64,000 nucleotides of DNA from JAJXWB01 sp964634325. Lineage in GTDB: Bacteria; Pseudomonadota; Alphaproteobacteria; Rhizobiales; Beijerinckiaceae. Each line of letters begins with the position of its first letter. Within the stretch, counting starts at the first letter, position 1. Shown one piece after another: positions 24,729 through 33,686 of the stretch. Made by a program: the position numbers and the translations under genes. Under the pieces are notes generated by a model, which was not told where the DNA came from, did not search any database, and saw only the letters and a list, made by a program, of their open reading frames with translations. Location: assembly GCA_964634325.1 (NCBI GenBank), contig CAZWJF010000002.1, positions 62,001-126,000 on the forward strand. The letters run 5' to 3'.

Positions 24729-25487
24729 TCAAATCGTCATGCCGCCGTCGACCATGTACATCTGGCCGGTGGTGAAGGCCGCTTCGTCTGACGCCAGATA
24801 GACGGCGATCATCGCGATCTCGCGGGCCGTCCCCAGTCGTCCCATCGGCTGGCGCGCGACAAACGACTGGCGCGCCGCCTCCAGCGAAACATTGGTGGAG
24901 GCGGCGAGCGCCTTGATGCGCTCATCGAGCGACGGGCTCTGCACCGTCCCCGGCCCGATCGCATTGCAGCGCACGTTGTCTTTCAGATAGTCGGCGGCCA
25001 CCGCCTTCGTCAGGCCGATGACGGCGGCCTTCGACGCGCCGTAGACGTGACGGTTCGGCAGGCCGCGCACCGACGAGGCGATCGAGGAAATATTGACGAT
25101 CGAGCCGCCGCCGCGCGCGATCATGCCGGGCAGGAAGGCGCGGATCGTGCGATGCATCGACTTCACGTTGAGGTCGAAGGAAAAATCCCAGTCTGCGTCG
25201 CTCGTCGTCAGCGCCGCGCCGTGATGCACATAGCCGGCGCAGTTGAAGAGAACGTCGATCCCGCCGATCTCTTTTTGAATTTCCTGCGCCATGGCGTCGA
25301 CGGCGGCGGTGGAGAGCACGTCGAGGCTCCGACAGTCGGCGCCTTTGAGCGGCGCGAGGCTCGCCGCGTTGAGATCGGTTGCGATCACGCGCGCGCCTTC
25401 CTCCAGAAACGCCTGCGCCGTCGCCTGACCGATGCCGGCGCCTGCGGCCGTCAGAAACGCGGTCTTGCCCTTCAACCTACCGGCCAT
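24729..25487 (-). CDS. SDR family oxidoreductase (2-keto-3-deoxy-L-fuconate dehydrogenase-like)
   Basis: Short-chain dehydrogenase of 252 residues. The sequence shows LTAAGAGIGQA (cofactor loop), DVLFNCAGYVHHG, the catalytic Ser in NISSIASS and Tyr/Lys in YGASK, then MYMVDGGMTI. The combination of CAG instead of NAG and GTVQSPSL resembles the group of 2-keto-3-deoxy-L-fuconate and 3-hydroxybutyrate (DHRS6-like) dehydrogenases. It is the last gene of a minus-strand run after two GNAT genes (10-base gap). The IlvD/Edd dehydratase upstream would supply 2-keto-3-deoxy acids, which fits a sugar-acid pathway. Confidence 0.85.
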   Translation of the reverse strand: MAGRLKGKTAFLTAAGAGIGQATAQAFLEEGARVIATDLNAASLAPLKGADCRSLDVLSTAAVDAMAQEIQKEIGGIDVLFNCAGYVHHGAALTTSDADWDFSFDLNVKSMHRTIRAFLPGMIARGGGSIVNISSIASSVRGLPNRHVYGASKAAVIGLTKAVAADYLKDNVRCNAIGPGTVQSPSLDERIKALAASTNVSLEAARQSFVARQPMGRLGTAREIAMIAVYLASDEAAFTTGQMYMVDGGMTI

Positions 25488-25497
25488 GTCGTTCTCC

Positions 25498-25950
25498 CTA
25501 AGGTCTAAGCGTCTTGATCATATGGACGATGACGCGGTCGGGCCGCGTCTCGCGCGATTCCACCGCAAAGCCGCAGCGCGCGTACCAGTCGATGTTGGAT
25601 GTGTAGACGCTCGCCGTGTAGAGACGGATCGTCGTGCGATTTTCGTCGCGCGCGCGACGTTCCGCGTGCGCCAGAAGTCGGCGGCCGAGGCCGGCGCCAC
25701 GCGCGCGCGGATGCGTCGCGATGCTCCAGATGAGCATGTCGCCTTCGCGAAACTGCAATATCAGCGCGCCCGCCGGACCTCGTTCGTCCTCTGCAAGCCA
25801 GACTTCCATGTCGTGCAGAATCGCGGCGTAATCCGCCTGCAAGGGGATCGGCGTCGCGCCGAGAAGTTCGGCGTTGCGCGCGTAAGCGGCTTGCTGAAGC
25901 GCGGTCAGCGCGTCGCGATCTCCCGCCTGCGCGCGCCGCACGTCAGTCAT
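25498..25950 (-). CDS. GNAT family N-acetyltransferase
   Basis: A 150-residue GNAT protein. Motif A is LIWSIATHPRARGAGLGRRLL with the Q/RxxGxG/A acetyl-CoA loop (RGAGLG), and the C-terminal strand is VYTSNIDWYARCGF. It starts with an ATG that overlaps the stop of the upstream GNAT gene by 4 bases (ATGA), so the two are coupled. The frame continues upstream, but that part is antisense-like filler. Substrate unknown. Confidence 0.83.
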   Translation of the reverse strand: MTDVRRAQAGDRDALTALQQAAYARNAELLGATPIPLQADYAAILHDMEVWLAEDERGPAGALILQFREGDMLIWSIATHPRARGAGLGRRLLAHAERRARDENRTTIRLYTASVYTSNIDWYARCGFAVESRETRPDRVIVHMIKTLRP

Positions 25951-26648
25951 ACGCCGGCCGTGCCGATGAGGTCGCCGAGCGCGACGCGCTGCCGACCCTC
26001 GGCGTCGAAATTGTCGGGCGCCAGCCATTGCTCGAACGCCGCGCGACGCGCCGGCCATTCGCTGTCGATCATGGAGTACCAGGCCGTATCGCGGTTGCGG
26101 CCTTTCACGATCATGTGCTGACGAAACACGCCTTCGAACGAAAAGCCGTAGCGCAAAGCCGCGCGCTTCGAGGGCTCATTGAGATCATTGCACTTCCATT
26201 CGAAGCGGCGATAACCGAGATCGTCGAAGACGTGGCGCGCCAGCAGGAAGATCGCCTCGGTGGCGGCCGGCGTACGCTGGAGGGCGCGGCCGTACATGAT
26301 GTTGCCGACCTCGACGACGCGATTGGCGGAATCGATCCGCATCAGTGCGGCATGCCCTCGCGCGCGGCCCGTGCGCAGGTCGGCCAGCGCGAAGAACAGC
26401 GGATCGGTCGAGGCGGACTTGCGCGCGATGTTTTCGGCGAACGCCTCGCGAGACGCGAACGGTCCGTCGCCCATGTAGGTCCATAGTTCGGCGTCGGTCG
26501 GCTGTGCGACCGCGGCGAAAAGATCGTCCGTGTGGGCGTCGCTCAGCGGCTCGAGCCGCATGAAGCGGCCGACGAGCGTCGCGCGTTCCGGCCGCGACAC
26601 GGGGCTCGCGTCGACGGGCGGGCCGAGTGGGGCGGAGGGAACCGTCAT
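25947..26648 (-). CDS. GNAT family N-acetyltransferase, RimJ/RimL type
   Basis: A 233-residue acetyltransferase of the RimJ/RimL (ribosomal-protein serine) subgroup. Features are RFMRLEPLSDAHTDDLFAA at the start of the domain, EVGNIMYGRALQRTPAATEAIFLL (motif A with RTPAATEA), and RFEWKCNDLNEPSKRAALRYGFSFEGVFRQHMIVKGR, a strongly conserved block of these enzymes. Proteins of this type are found across proteobacteria with unknown in vivo targets. It overlaps the next GNAT gene by 4 bases. Confidence 0.87.
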   Translation of the reverse strand: MTVPSAPLGPPVDASPVSRPERATLVGRFMRLEPLSDAHTDDLFAAVAQPTDAELWTYMGDGPFASREAFAENIARKSASTDPLFFALADLRTGRARGHAALMRIDSANRVVEVGNIMYGRALQRTPAATEAIFLLARHVFDDLGYRRFEWKCNDLNEPSKRAALRYGFSFEGVFRQHMIVKGRNRDTAWYSMIDSEWPARRAAFEQWLAPDNFDAEGRQRVALGDLIGTAGV

Positions 26649-26814
26649 GACCGGGCATAGCCGTTGAAGAAGGCGCCGCTTCGCGCGCCTATGCCCGGCC
26701 ATCCGCGCCCCTCCGCGATCGCGTGCGTCGCTTTGCTATCCACGACTGTTCTCCAGCCTATGCAGCGCTCGACGGCGTGGACGCCCGGGACAAGCCCGCG
26801 CATGACGGCCGCGT

Positions 26815-28632
26815 CTAATGATTGTCTCGCGGCACAGGCGAAACGTGCGCGACGTCCCTGAATTGCACCGCGGGTTTCAGCACCATGCCCTCGTCGAACT
26901 GCTCGACCATGCCGCGCTGGATTTCCTGCCAGGGCGTCTGGCTCTTCGGATAGGGAAAGCCGCCGCGCTTTTGCAGGTCGGCGCGACGCTGCGCGATCTC
27001 GGCGTCCGATATCAGAATGTTCGCCGTCCGCTTCTTCAGATCGATGCGCACGCGGTCGCCGGTTTGCAGGATCGCGAGGCCGCCGCCGACGGCGGCCTCC
27101 GGCGCGGCGTTGAGGATCGAGGGCGAGCCCGACGTGCCGGACTGGCGGCCGTCGCCGATGCAGGGCAGCGAGAGGACGCCGCGTTTGATGAGGGCCGCGG
27201 GCGGCTGCATGTTCACCACTTCCGCCCCGCCGGGGTAGCCGATCGGCCCCGTGCCGCGAATGAACAACATACAATGTTCGTCGATCTTCAGCGCGGGATC
27301 GTCGATGCGATGGTGATAGTCCTCCGGCCCGTCGAACACGATGGCGCGGCCTTCGAAAGCTTCGGGGTCGTTCGGATTGGCGAGATAACGATTGCGGAAT
27401 TCCTCGGAAATCACCGAGGTCTTCATGACGGCGGAATCGAATAGGTTTCCGCGCAGGATGATGAAGCCCGCATTTTCTTTCATCGGCCTGTCGATGGGCT
27501 TGATGACGTCTGGGTCCGTGACTTCGCGTCCCCGGCAATTGTCGCCCATCGTCTTGCCGTTGATGGTGAGCGCATCCTCGTGGATCAGCTTGCGCTTCAT
27601 CAACTCGTTCATGACGGCGGGCAGGCCGCCGGCGCGGTAATATTCCTCGCCGAGATAGAAGCCTGCCGGCTGCATGTTCACCAGCAGCGGCACCTTGTGG
27701 CCGACCTTTTCCCAGTCCTCGATGTTCAGCTCCACGCCGACGTGACGGGCGATCGCATTGATGTGAATCGGCGCATTGGTCGAGCCGCCGATGGCGCTGT
27801 TGGCGACGATGACGTTCTCGAGCGCCTTGCGCGTGATGATGTCCGAGGGCTTCAGATCCTCCCACACGATTTCGACGGCGCGCCTGCCGGTCTCGTAGGC
27901 GATCTGGCCGCGTTCGCGATAGGGGGCGGGGATGCCCGCGCAGCCGGGCAGGCTCATGCCGAGCGCCTCGGCCAGCGCATTCATGGTCGAGGCCGTGCCC
28001 ATGGTGTTGCAATGGCCGACCGAAGGAGCGGACGACGTCACCGCGTCCATGAATTCCTCGGCCGTGATGCGGCCTGCGGCGTGCTCCTCGCGCGCCTTCC
28101 AGGCGACGGTGCCGGAGCCGGCGCGTTCGCCGCGCCACCAGCCGTTGAGCATCGGCCCGCCGGACAGGACGATGGCGGGGATGTTCACGGTGGCGGCGGC
28201 CATGATGCAGGCCGGCGTGGTCTTGTCGCAGCCGGTCGTCAGCACGACGCCGTCGAGCGGATAGCCGTAGAGCAGTTCGACGAGGCCGAGATAGGCGAGA
28301 TTGCGGTCGAGCGTCGCGGTCGGCCTCTTTCCTGTTTCCTGGATGGGATGCACCGGGAATTCGAAGGCGATGCCGCCGGCCGCCACAATGCCTTCGCGCA
28401 CGCGCTTGGCCAGGTCGAGGTGGTGGCGGTTGCAGGGCGAGAGGTCGGAGCCGGTCTGGGCGATGCCGATGATCGGTTTGCCGGACTGCAATTCGCCGCG
28501 CGTCAGGCCGAAGTTGAGGTAGCGCTCGATATAGAGTGCGGTCATGCCGGGATTGTCGGGATTGTCGAACCAGAGTTGCGAGCGGAGCTTCCGCTTGCCC
28601 TGACCGCTGCTCGCGCCGTTGCCGCCCGCCAT
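26815..28632 (-). CDS. IlvD/Edd family dehydratase (sugar-acid dehydratase type)
   Basis: Fe-S dehydratase of 605 residues from the dihydroxyacid/phosphogluconate dehydratase superfamily. Cluster and metal motifs are visible: TGCDKTTPA, SVGHCNTMGTASTMN and GDGRQSGTSGSPSILN. SLWFDNPDNPGMTALYIERYLNFG-like N-terminal sequence and its length mark the L-arabonate/D-xylonate/L-fuconate dehydratase subgroup rather than IlvD of branched-chain amino acid synthesis. It would turn an aldonate into a 2-keto-3-deoxy acid. Together with the CUT1 importer, hydroxyacid dehydrogenase and SDRs it suggests sugar-acid catabolism. Confidence 0.88.
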   Translation of the reverse strand: MAGGNGASSGQGKRKLRSQLWFDNPDNPGMTALYIERYLNFGLTRGELQSGKPIIGIAQTGSDLSPCNRHHLDLAKRVREGIVAAGGIAFEFPVHPIQETGKRPTATLDRNLAYLGLVELLYGYPLDGVVLTTGCDKTTPACIMAAATVNIPAIVLSGGPMLNGWWRGERAGSGTVAWKAREEHAAGRITAEEFMDAVTSSAPSVGHCNTMGTASTMNALAEALGMSLPGCAGIPAPYRERGQIAYETGRRAVEIVWEDLKPSDIITRKALENVIVANSAIGGSTNAPIHINAIARHVGVELNIEDWEKVGHKVPLLVNMQPAGFYLGEEYYRAGGLPAVMNELMKRKLIHEDALTINGKTMGDNCRGREVTDPDVIKPIDRPMKENAGFIILRGNLFDSAVMKTSVISEEFRNRYLANPNDPEAFEGRAIVFDGPEDYHHRIDDPALKIDEHCMLFIRGTGPIGYPGGAEVVNMQPPAALIKRGVLSLPCIGDGRQSGTSGSPSILNAAPEAAVGGGLAILQTGDRVRIDLKKRTANILISDAEIAQRRADLQKRGGFPYPKSQTPWQEIQRGMVEQFDEGMVLKPAVQFRDVAHVSPVPRDNH

Positions 28633-28734
28633 TCCTGTCTCCCGAGATTCTTATACAGCTAGAATGCTACCTCGGGCGCGGGGAATCAATTCAGACGACT
28701 TCGACGCCGGCATGCAGGCGACGCATTGCGGGCC

Positions 28735-28763
28735 AGAAAACAAAAAGCGCCCGAAGGCGCTTT
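28735..28763 (-). terminator. Intrinsic terminator after tRNA-Val
   Basis: On the minus strand AAAGCGCC-TTCG-GGCGCTTT (28763-28744) is a perfect 8-bp stem with a stable UUCG loop, followed by TTGTTTTCTGG. It lies 18 bases past the CCA end of tRNA-Val. Confidence 0.85.
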
Positions 28764-28780
28764 GCTGGATGAGACATGAA

Positions 28781-28855
<75 letters not shown>

Positions 28856-28888
28856 TCAGCCGGCCGGGGCCGGCAAAAGTGAGCCGGG

Positions 28889-28917
28889 GTATAATGGCTC
28901 GCGCGACGCCGCGCAAG
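28889..28917 (-). promoter_or_regulatory. Predicted promoter of tRNA-Val
   Basis: Minus-strand CTTGCG (28917-28912) and TTATAC (28894-28889) are 17 bases apart and end 33 bases before the tRNA 5' end. Confidence 0.5.
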
Positions 28918-28938
28918 CCGCTCCTTCGAAATAGAAGA

Positions 28939-29319
28939 TCAGGCCGCCAGAAGGCGCTGCACCTCGCTGACGAGATCGCGCAGGTGGAAGGGTTTCGACA
29001 GGATTTTCGCCTGCTTGGGGGCGTGATTGTCCGGGTTCAGCGCGACGGCTGCGAAGCCGGTGATGAACATGACCTTGATGTCCGGGTCGAGTTCGGTGGC
29101 GCGGCGGGCGAGCTCGATGCCGTCCATCTCCGGCATGACGATGTCGGTCAGCAGCAGTTCGAACGGTTCTTCGCGCAGCCGGTTGTATGCGGACAGGCCA
29201 TTGTCGAAGGAAACGACGTCGTAACCCGCATTCTGGAGCGCCTTCACGAGGAAGCGGCGCATGTCGTTGTCGTCTTCGGCCAGAAGAATCTTCATGGGGT
29301 TGTCGGGCGTCTCGGTCAT
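28939..29319 (-). CDS. cpdR: Single-domain response regulator CpdR
   Basis: Receiver-only protein of 126 residues that acts as a phosphorylation-controlled adaptor priming ClpXP for substrates in the CtrA cell-cycle circuit. Acidic pocket Glu15-Asp16-Asp17, phosphoacceptor Asp59 in LLTDIVMPEMDG, and Lys109 in SKPF are all in place. The body (RRFLVKALQNAGYDVVSFDNG and ELDPDIKVMFITGFAAVALN) is nearly identical to Caulobacter/rhizobial CpdR. AGAGG precedes the ATG at 29319. The flanking tRNA-Val and N-formylglutamate amidohydrolase genes match the common rhizobial order. Confidence 0.95.
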   Translation of the reverse strand: MTETPDNPMKILLAEDDNDMRRFLVKALQNAGYDVVSFDNGLSAYNRLREEPFELLLTDIVMPEMDGIELARRATELDPDIKVMFITGFAAVALNPDNHAPKQAKILSKPFHLRDLVSEVQRLLAA

Positions 29320-29484
29320 CTCAACCTCTTTGCGTGACCGTCATAGAGCCTAATTTGTGTAAAAAACGAGTGAAGTCGCACAGAGAAAGTCAGGGGTAAG
29401 CCGCTCTTTCGCCGCGCGCGCCGGCGTGGACAGGGGCGACCGCCGCTGGCAGATTGATGCGGTGCGGCGAGAGACGGAGAGCCT

Positions 29485-30417
29485 GTGACGAAGGTTGTCG
29501 CCAGGATTGTCGGCGAGCGCGGGGAAACAGCCCCGCTCGAGCCGGAGCTGGAAGTCCCGGTCGAAGTCGTCGACCCCGTGGGGGCGGCGTCTCCGCTTGT
29601 GCTGTCGTCCCCGCATTCCGGCCGCATCTATCCCGAGCGATTCCTCGCGTCCGCTCGCCTCGACGCGGCCACGCTCCGGCGATCCGAAGACGCCTACGTC
29701 GACGAGCTTTTCGCCGGGGCGACCGTGTGCGGCGCGCCGATGGCGCGGGCGCGATTTCCGCGCGCCTATCTCGACGCCAATCGCGAACCGTTCGAACTCG
29801 ACCCGCGCATGTTCGAAGGCAAGCTGCCATCCCATGTGAACACGCGCTCTCTGCGGGTGGCGGCCGGACTCGGGACGATCGCGCGGCTGGTGGCGGAATC
29901 GCAGGAGATCTACGCGCGCCGGCTGCCGGTCGAGGAGGGGCTTCATCGGATCGAGGCCGCCTACAGGCCCTATCACGCCGCTTTGCGGCGGCTCACGCAG
30001 CGCGCGCAGAAGCGATTCGGCGTGGCGATCCTGCTCGACTGCCATTCCATGCCCTCCCATGTGGCCGGCGTCTCGGGTTCGGAAACGATCAAGGCGGACG
30101 TCGTGCTCGGGGACCGGTTCGGCACCAGTTGCGATCCAGCGCTGACCGAGATCGCCGAAAGCGAGTTGCGGCGGCGCGGCTACGTCGTGCAACGCAACAA
30201 ACCCTACGCCGGAGGCTTCATCACCGAACATTACGGGCATCCGGCCTCGCACGTTCATGCGCTGCAGATCGAAATCAATCGCGGCGTCTACATGAACGAG
30301 GCCACCTTCGAGAAATCGCCGCGGTTCTCCGCGCTGGCAGCCGATCTCGCCGCCATGGCCGAAGCGCTGTCGGATCGGGCGGCCGGGCTGGCGTCCTACC
30401 GCGCCGCCGCCGAATAG
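29485..30417 (+). CDS. N-formylglutamate amidohydrolase family protein
   Basis: A 310-residue metal-dependent amidohydrolase that in histidine degradation releases formate from N-formyl-L-glutamate. The GTG start has GGAGAG at SD distance. Conserved blocks are LSSPHSGRIYP, EDAYVDELFAGA, RAYLDANREPFELDP, ILLDCHSMPS and HALQIEINRGVYMNE, which carry the likely metal-binding His/Asp/Glu residues. The rest of the hut pathway is absent from the window. This copy beside cpdR is a conserved rhizobial arrangement and may have a housekeeping role. Confidence 0.9.
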   Translation: MTKVVARIVGERGETAPLEPELEVPVEVVDPVGAASPLVLSSPHSGRIYPERFLASARLDAATLRRSEDAYVDELFAGATVCGAPMARARFPRAYLDANREPFELDPRMFEGKLPSHVNTRSLRVAAGLGTIARLVAESQEIYARRLPVEEGLHRIEAAYRPYHAALRRLTQRAQKRFGVAILLDCHSMPSHVAGVSGSETIKADVVLGDRFGTSCDPALTEIAESELRRRGYVVQRNKPYAGGFITEHYGHPASHVHALQIEINRGVYMNEATFEKSPRFSALAADLAAMAEALSDRAAGLASYRAAAE

Positions 30418-30437
30418 CCCCGCGACAGAAACCCGGA

Positions 30438-30471
30438 CAAGAAAAAGGCCGCTACGGCAAGCCGTGCGGCC
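30438..30471 (-). terminator. Intrinsic terminator of the MFS gene
   Basis: On the minus strand GGCCGCACGGC-TT-GCCGTAGCGGCC (30471-30447, one bulged base) is followed by TTTTTCTTGTCC. It lies 117 bases after the MFS stop and also marks the end of the opposing gene. Confidence 0.8.
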
Positions 30472-30588
30472 AAGTCTTGGGAGGAAACGCCCAAAGAGGG
30501 CATGACGGAAATATGATCCTGTCGGATCGAAAGATCAAGAAATTCGAATGTGAATATACTGCGGCAGGGCGACGCAGGTTGCGCTGCA

Positions 30589-31905
30589 TCAAATCCGATC
30601 CGGGTGGCGGTCCGGCGCGCGCAGGTAGAACGCCGCGGCGATCGCCAATTGCAGCCCAAGCAGCCCGAACGCCAGCCTGAACGATTCGGGCGGGTAGACG
30701 CGCGCCCCGTCGACCATGCGGTAGCCGAACGCCTCGATGACGAAGCCGGTGAAGAATTGCTGGGCGAACGCGCCGCCGATGGTGCCCGTGTTGATCAATG
30801 TGATGCCGCGCCCGGTCAGCTCTCTGGGAAACAGCGACTTGCCGTGGGCGGTGAGCACCGGCGTCGCGGCGAAGGAAAAGCCGAAGGCGGCCATGAAAAC
30901 CGGCAGCGCGGCGGCGGGAAGGACAAAAAGTGCGCCCGTCGCCAGCGTCGCGAGCGCCAAAGCGACGCTGATCAGGGCCGGCCGCAGGTAACTTGCGAAC
31001 CAGCGATCCGACGCGCCCCAGAAGAACAGACCGGCGATCTGCGCGCACGCAAGAATAAGCGTCATGCGGCCGCGGGCTTCGAGGGGCAGGCCGTAGACCT
31101 GCGACAGCCATGGGCCGACCCACAGACCAATGACCGAGGCGAAAGCCGAATACGCCGCCGCCTGTACGAAGAATACGCGCCAGAAGCCCGCCGCGCGCGT
31201 CGCCGCGATGACGCCGGAGAACGCCTGGCTGAAGGATTCCGAACGGGCGCGGCGGCGGGCCAGAGTGTCGGGCGTCTCGCGCACGAACAGGAAGACGCAA
31301 GCCATGGCGACGGTCGCGCAGGCCGCGGCCGTGAGAAAGGAATTGCGCCAGCCGACGGCGCCGGCGAGCCAGGCGAGCGGCGCGGTGGCCGCCAACATGC
31401 CGAACGAACCGCCGCCGATGTGAACCCCCGTGATCGTCGAAAATCGCTCCGGCGGAAAACGTTCGGCGTAGAGCGCCAGCGGCGCCATCAGAAAAGAGCA
31501 GCAGCCGAGCCCCATCAGGAAACGCGCGGTCGCAAGTTCCGTATAGTTGCGCGCTAGCGCAAAGAGCGCTGTGGAGGCGATCATCAGGGCGCCGGTCGCC
31601 AGCATGGCCGGGCGAGGGCCCCATTTGTCGATGGCGACGCCGAGCGGTATCTGCGCCAGCGCGAAGGACAGGAAGAAGATCGAGGACAGGAAGCCCAGAC
31701 GCGCGGCGTCGAGGTCGAAGGCTTTGGCGAGGTCAGGGCCGATGACGCCGAGCGCGTTGCGGAAGAACTGGCTGAGCATGTAAATGCCGACCAGCGCCGC
31801 GACGATGATCGCGCCGCCGGAGACAGCGTCTCCGACTGAAGATTGATGGCGCGCGTCCTCGCCGGAAGTCGATGTCATTGGCGCAGTCCGTCCCGTGCGG
31901 CGCAT
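30589..31905 (-). CDS. MFS transporter
   Basis: Twelve-helix major facilitator of 438 residues. The loop 2-3 signature appears as GVAIDKWGPRPAML, and the matching C-terminal half repeats the six-helix pattern. RNALGVIGPDLAKAFDLDAARLG and FFLSFALAQIPLG resemble the nitrate/organic-anion-type MFS proteins common in rhizobia, but the substrate is unknown. The ATG at 31905 has GGGAG upstream; an internal ATG nine codons later is an alternative. It is divergent from hisN (125 bases). Confidence 0.88.
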   Translation of the reverse strand: MRRTGRTAPMTSTSGEDARHQSSVGDAVSGGAIIVAALVGIYMLSQFFRNALGVIGPDLAKAFDLDAARLGFLSSIFFLSFALAQIPLGVAIDKWGPRPAMLATGALMIASTALFALARNYTELATARFLMGLGCCSFLMAPLALYAERFPPERFSTITGVHIGGGSFGMLAATAPLAWLAGAVGWRNSFLTAAACATVAMACVFLFVRETPDTLARRRARSESFSQAFSGVIAATRAAGFWRVFFVQAAAYSAFASVIGLWVGPWLSQVYGLPLEARGRMTLILACAQIAGLFFWGASDRWFASYLRPALISVALALATLATGALFVLPAAALPVFMAAFGFSFAATPVLTAHGKSLFPRELTGRGITLINTGTIGGAFAQQFFTGFVIEAFGYRMVDGARVYPPESFRLAFGLLGLQLAIAAAFYLRAPDRHPDRI

Positions 31906-32030
31906 TTCTTGCTCCCGCAGGCTCGGGGCGCGCCTTGTCTGGTGGTATCACGGCGCTGGTCGCGCGCAAGATGCGGGCGCGGTGCGGCCGGCCTGCGCCG
32001 GCCGAATAGGGTTTTGCGAGAGGGGATGGC

Positions 32031-32831
32031 ATGAGCGCGGTCGATTTCGAGGCTTTCGTGGCGAGGCTCGCCGACGTGTCCGGCGAGGCCACACTGCCTT
32101 TTTTCCGCAGCGCGCTCGGCGCCTCGAACAAGGCGAGCGTCGGCGCCTTCGATCCGGTGACTGAGGCCGACCACGCCGCGGAAGTGGCGATGCGCCGTCT
32201 GATCGAGGCGCAGTTTCCGACCCACGGCGTCGTCGGCGAAGAATTCGGGTCGACGCGCGACGATGCGGCTTACGTCTGGGTGCTCGATCCGATCGACGGC
32301 ACGAAGAGTTTCATCTCGGGCCTGCCGATGTGGGGCACGTTGATCGGCCTCAAGCACAATGGCCAACCGGTCTACGGCATGATGAGCCAGCCGTTCACGC
32401 GCGAGCGTTTCTTCGGCGACGGCGAAGCGGCGTTCTGGACGGGCCCGGCGCATCGCGGGACAGGTCAGGAACGACGCAAATTGCGCACCCGCGCCTGCGG
32501 AGACATTTCCGAGGCGACGCTGATGACCACCTCGCCGCGCCTGATTGCGCCTGAAAGGCGCGAAGCCTATCTGCGGGTGGAAGACGTCGTGCGTCTGCCG
32601 CGGTACGGCGGCGATTGCTACGCCTATTGCGCGCTCGCCGCAGGCCATGTCGATCTCGTGATCGAGGATGGTCTGAATCCCTACGACATCGTCGCGCTGA
32701 TCCCGATCATCGAGGGCGCTGGCGGCGTCGTCACCACCTGGGAGGGCGGCGACGCCGCGCAAGGCGGTTCGATCATCGCCGCAGGCGACCGGCGTACGCA
32801 CGAAAAGGCGATGAAATTGCTGCGAGGCTGA
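32031..32831 (+). CDS. hisN: Histidinol-phosphatase (inositol monophosphatase family)
   Basis: Mg2+-dependent phosphatase of 266 residues, of the HisN type that completes the histidine pathway by dephosphorylating histidinol phosphate. Metal motifs are Glu in VGEEFGS, DPIDGTKSF and YGGDCYAYCALAAGHVDLVIEDGL, the last being diagnostic for the HisN subgroup rather than SuhB. GAGAGGGGATGGC lies before the ATG. It is placed near cpdR and the formylglutamate hydrolase, as in many rhizobia. Confidence 0.9.
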   Translation: MSAVDFEAFVARLADVSGEATLPFFRSALGASNKASVGAFDPVTEADHAAEVAMRRLIEAQFPTHGVVGEEFGSTRDDAAYVWVLDPIDGTKSFISGLPMWGTLIGLKHNGQPVYGMMSQPFTRERFFGDGEAAFWTGPAHRGTGQERRKLRTRACGDISEATLMTTSPRLIAPERREAYLRVEDVVRLPRYGGDCYAYCALAAGHVDLVIEDGLNPYDIVALIPIIEGAGGVVTTWEGGDAAQGGSIIAAGDRRTHEKAMKLLRG

Positions 32832-32849
32832 GCCGCGCCTGCCTGCGCG

Positions 32850-33665
32850 TCACAACCGCGCGTGCCGATTGACGTCCTTGTACAGGAGATAGCGAAAGCG
32901 GCCGGGACCGCCGGCGTAGCAAGCCTGCGGGCAGAAGGCGCGCAGCCACATGTAATCGCCGGCCTCCACTTCGACCCAATCACGATTGAGCCTGTAGACC
33001 GCCTTGCCCTCGAGTACGTAAAGGCCGTGCTCCATCACGTGGGTTTCGAGGAAGGGAATGATCGCGCCCGGTTCGAAGGTTACGATATTCACATGCATGT
33101 CGTGCCGCATATCAGACGGGTCGACGAAACGCTGCGTCGCCCATTTGCCGTCGGTGCCCGGCATGGCGCGCATGTCCACTTCCGCTTCATTGGTTACGAA
33201 TGCTTCCGGAGGATCGAGCCCGTCGACAGGTTCGTAGGCTTTTCTGATCCAGTGAAACTTCGCGGGCGCTTTCTTGTCGTTTCGCAACGCCCAGGTCGTC
33301 GCGGCCGGAAGATAGGCGTAGCCGCCTTTCTTGAGCCGATGCTTCCGCTTTCCGATCGTCAGCGAGGCTTCGCCGTCGACCATGAACAGCACGCATTCAG
33401 CGCGCGCGTCCGCCTCGGGCCGGTCGCTGCCGCCGCCGGACGAAACCTCCATGATGTAATGCGAGAAGGTTTCAGCGAACCCGCTCAGAGGCCGCGCGAT
33501 GATCCACAGGCGCGTCCCGGCCCAATGGGGCAGGCAACTCGTCACAATGTCGCGCATCACGCCGCGCGGGATGACGGCATAAGCTTCGGTGAAAACCGCG
33601 CGGCCGGTCAGCAGATCGGTCTGCGGCGGATGTCCGCCCATCGCGGAGTAGTAGTTTCGCTCCAT
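32850..33665 (-). CDS. allE: (S)-Ureidoglycine aminohydrolase (bicupin)
   Basis: Mn2+-dependent double-cupin enzyme of 271 residues converting (S)-ureidoglycine to (S)-ureidoglycolate plus ammonia. The first cupin lies around residues 60-130 (ECVLFMVDGEASLTIGKRKHRLKKGGYAYLP) and the second around 190-260 (FEPGAIIPFLETHVMEHGLYVLEGKAVY) with the metal ligands Glu/His of ETHVMEHGLY. AGAGGAAACC precedes the ATG. It is the last gene of the minus-strand arm puuD-allA-allE and works on the product of allantoate hydrolysis. Confidence 0.92.
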   Translation of the reverse strand: MERNYYSAMGGHPPQTDLLTGRAVFTEAYAVIPRGVMRDIVTSCLPHWAGTRLWIIARPLSGFAETFSHYIMEVSSGGGSDRPEADARAECVLFMVDGEASLTIGKRKHRLKKGGYAYLPAATTWALRNDKKAPAKFHWIRKAYEPVDGLDPPEAFVTNEAEVDMRAMPGTDGKWATQRFVDPSDMRHDMHVNIVTFEPGAIIPFLETHVMEHGLYVLEGKAVYRLNRDWVEVEAGDYMWLRAFCPQACYAGGPGRFRYLLYKDVNRHARL

Positions 33666-33686
33666 GGTTTCCTCTTGCGCCGCGCC

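Noticed and set aside
30452..30589. A small minus-strand frame beginning MQRNLRRP between the MFS stop and its terminator
   Set aside because: No SD, no recognisable features, and it runs into the terminator hairpin.
32031..32831. SuhB-type inositol monophosphatase for the gene here called hisN
   Set aside because: The GGDCYAYCALAAGHVDLVIEDGL-type block and rhizobial gene context match the HisN subgroup better.
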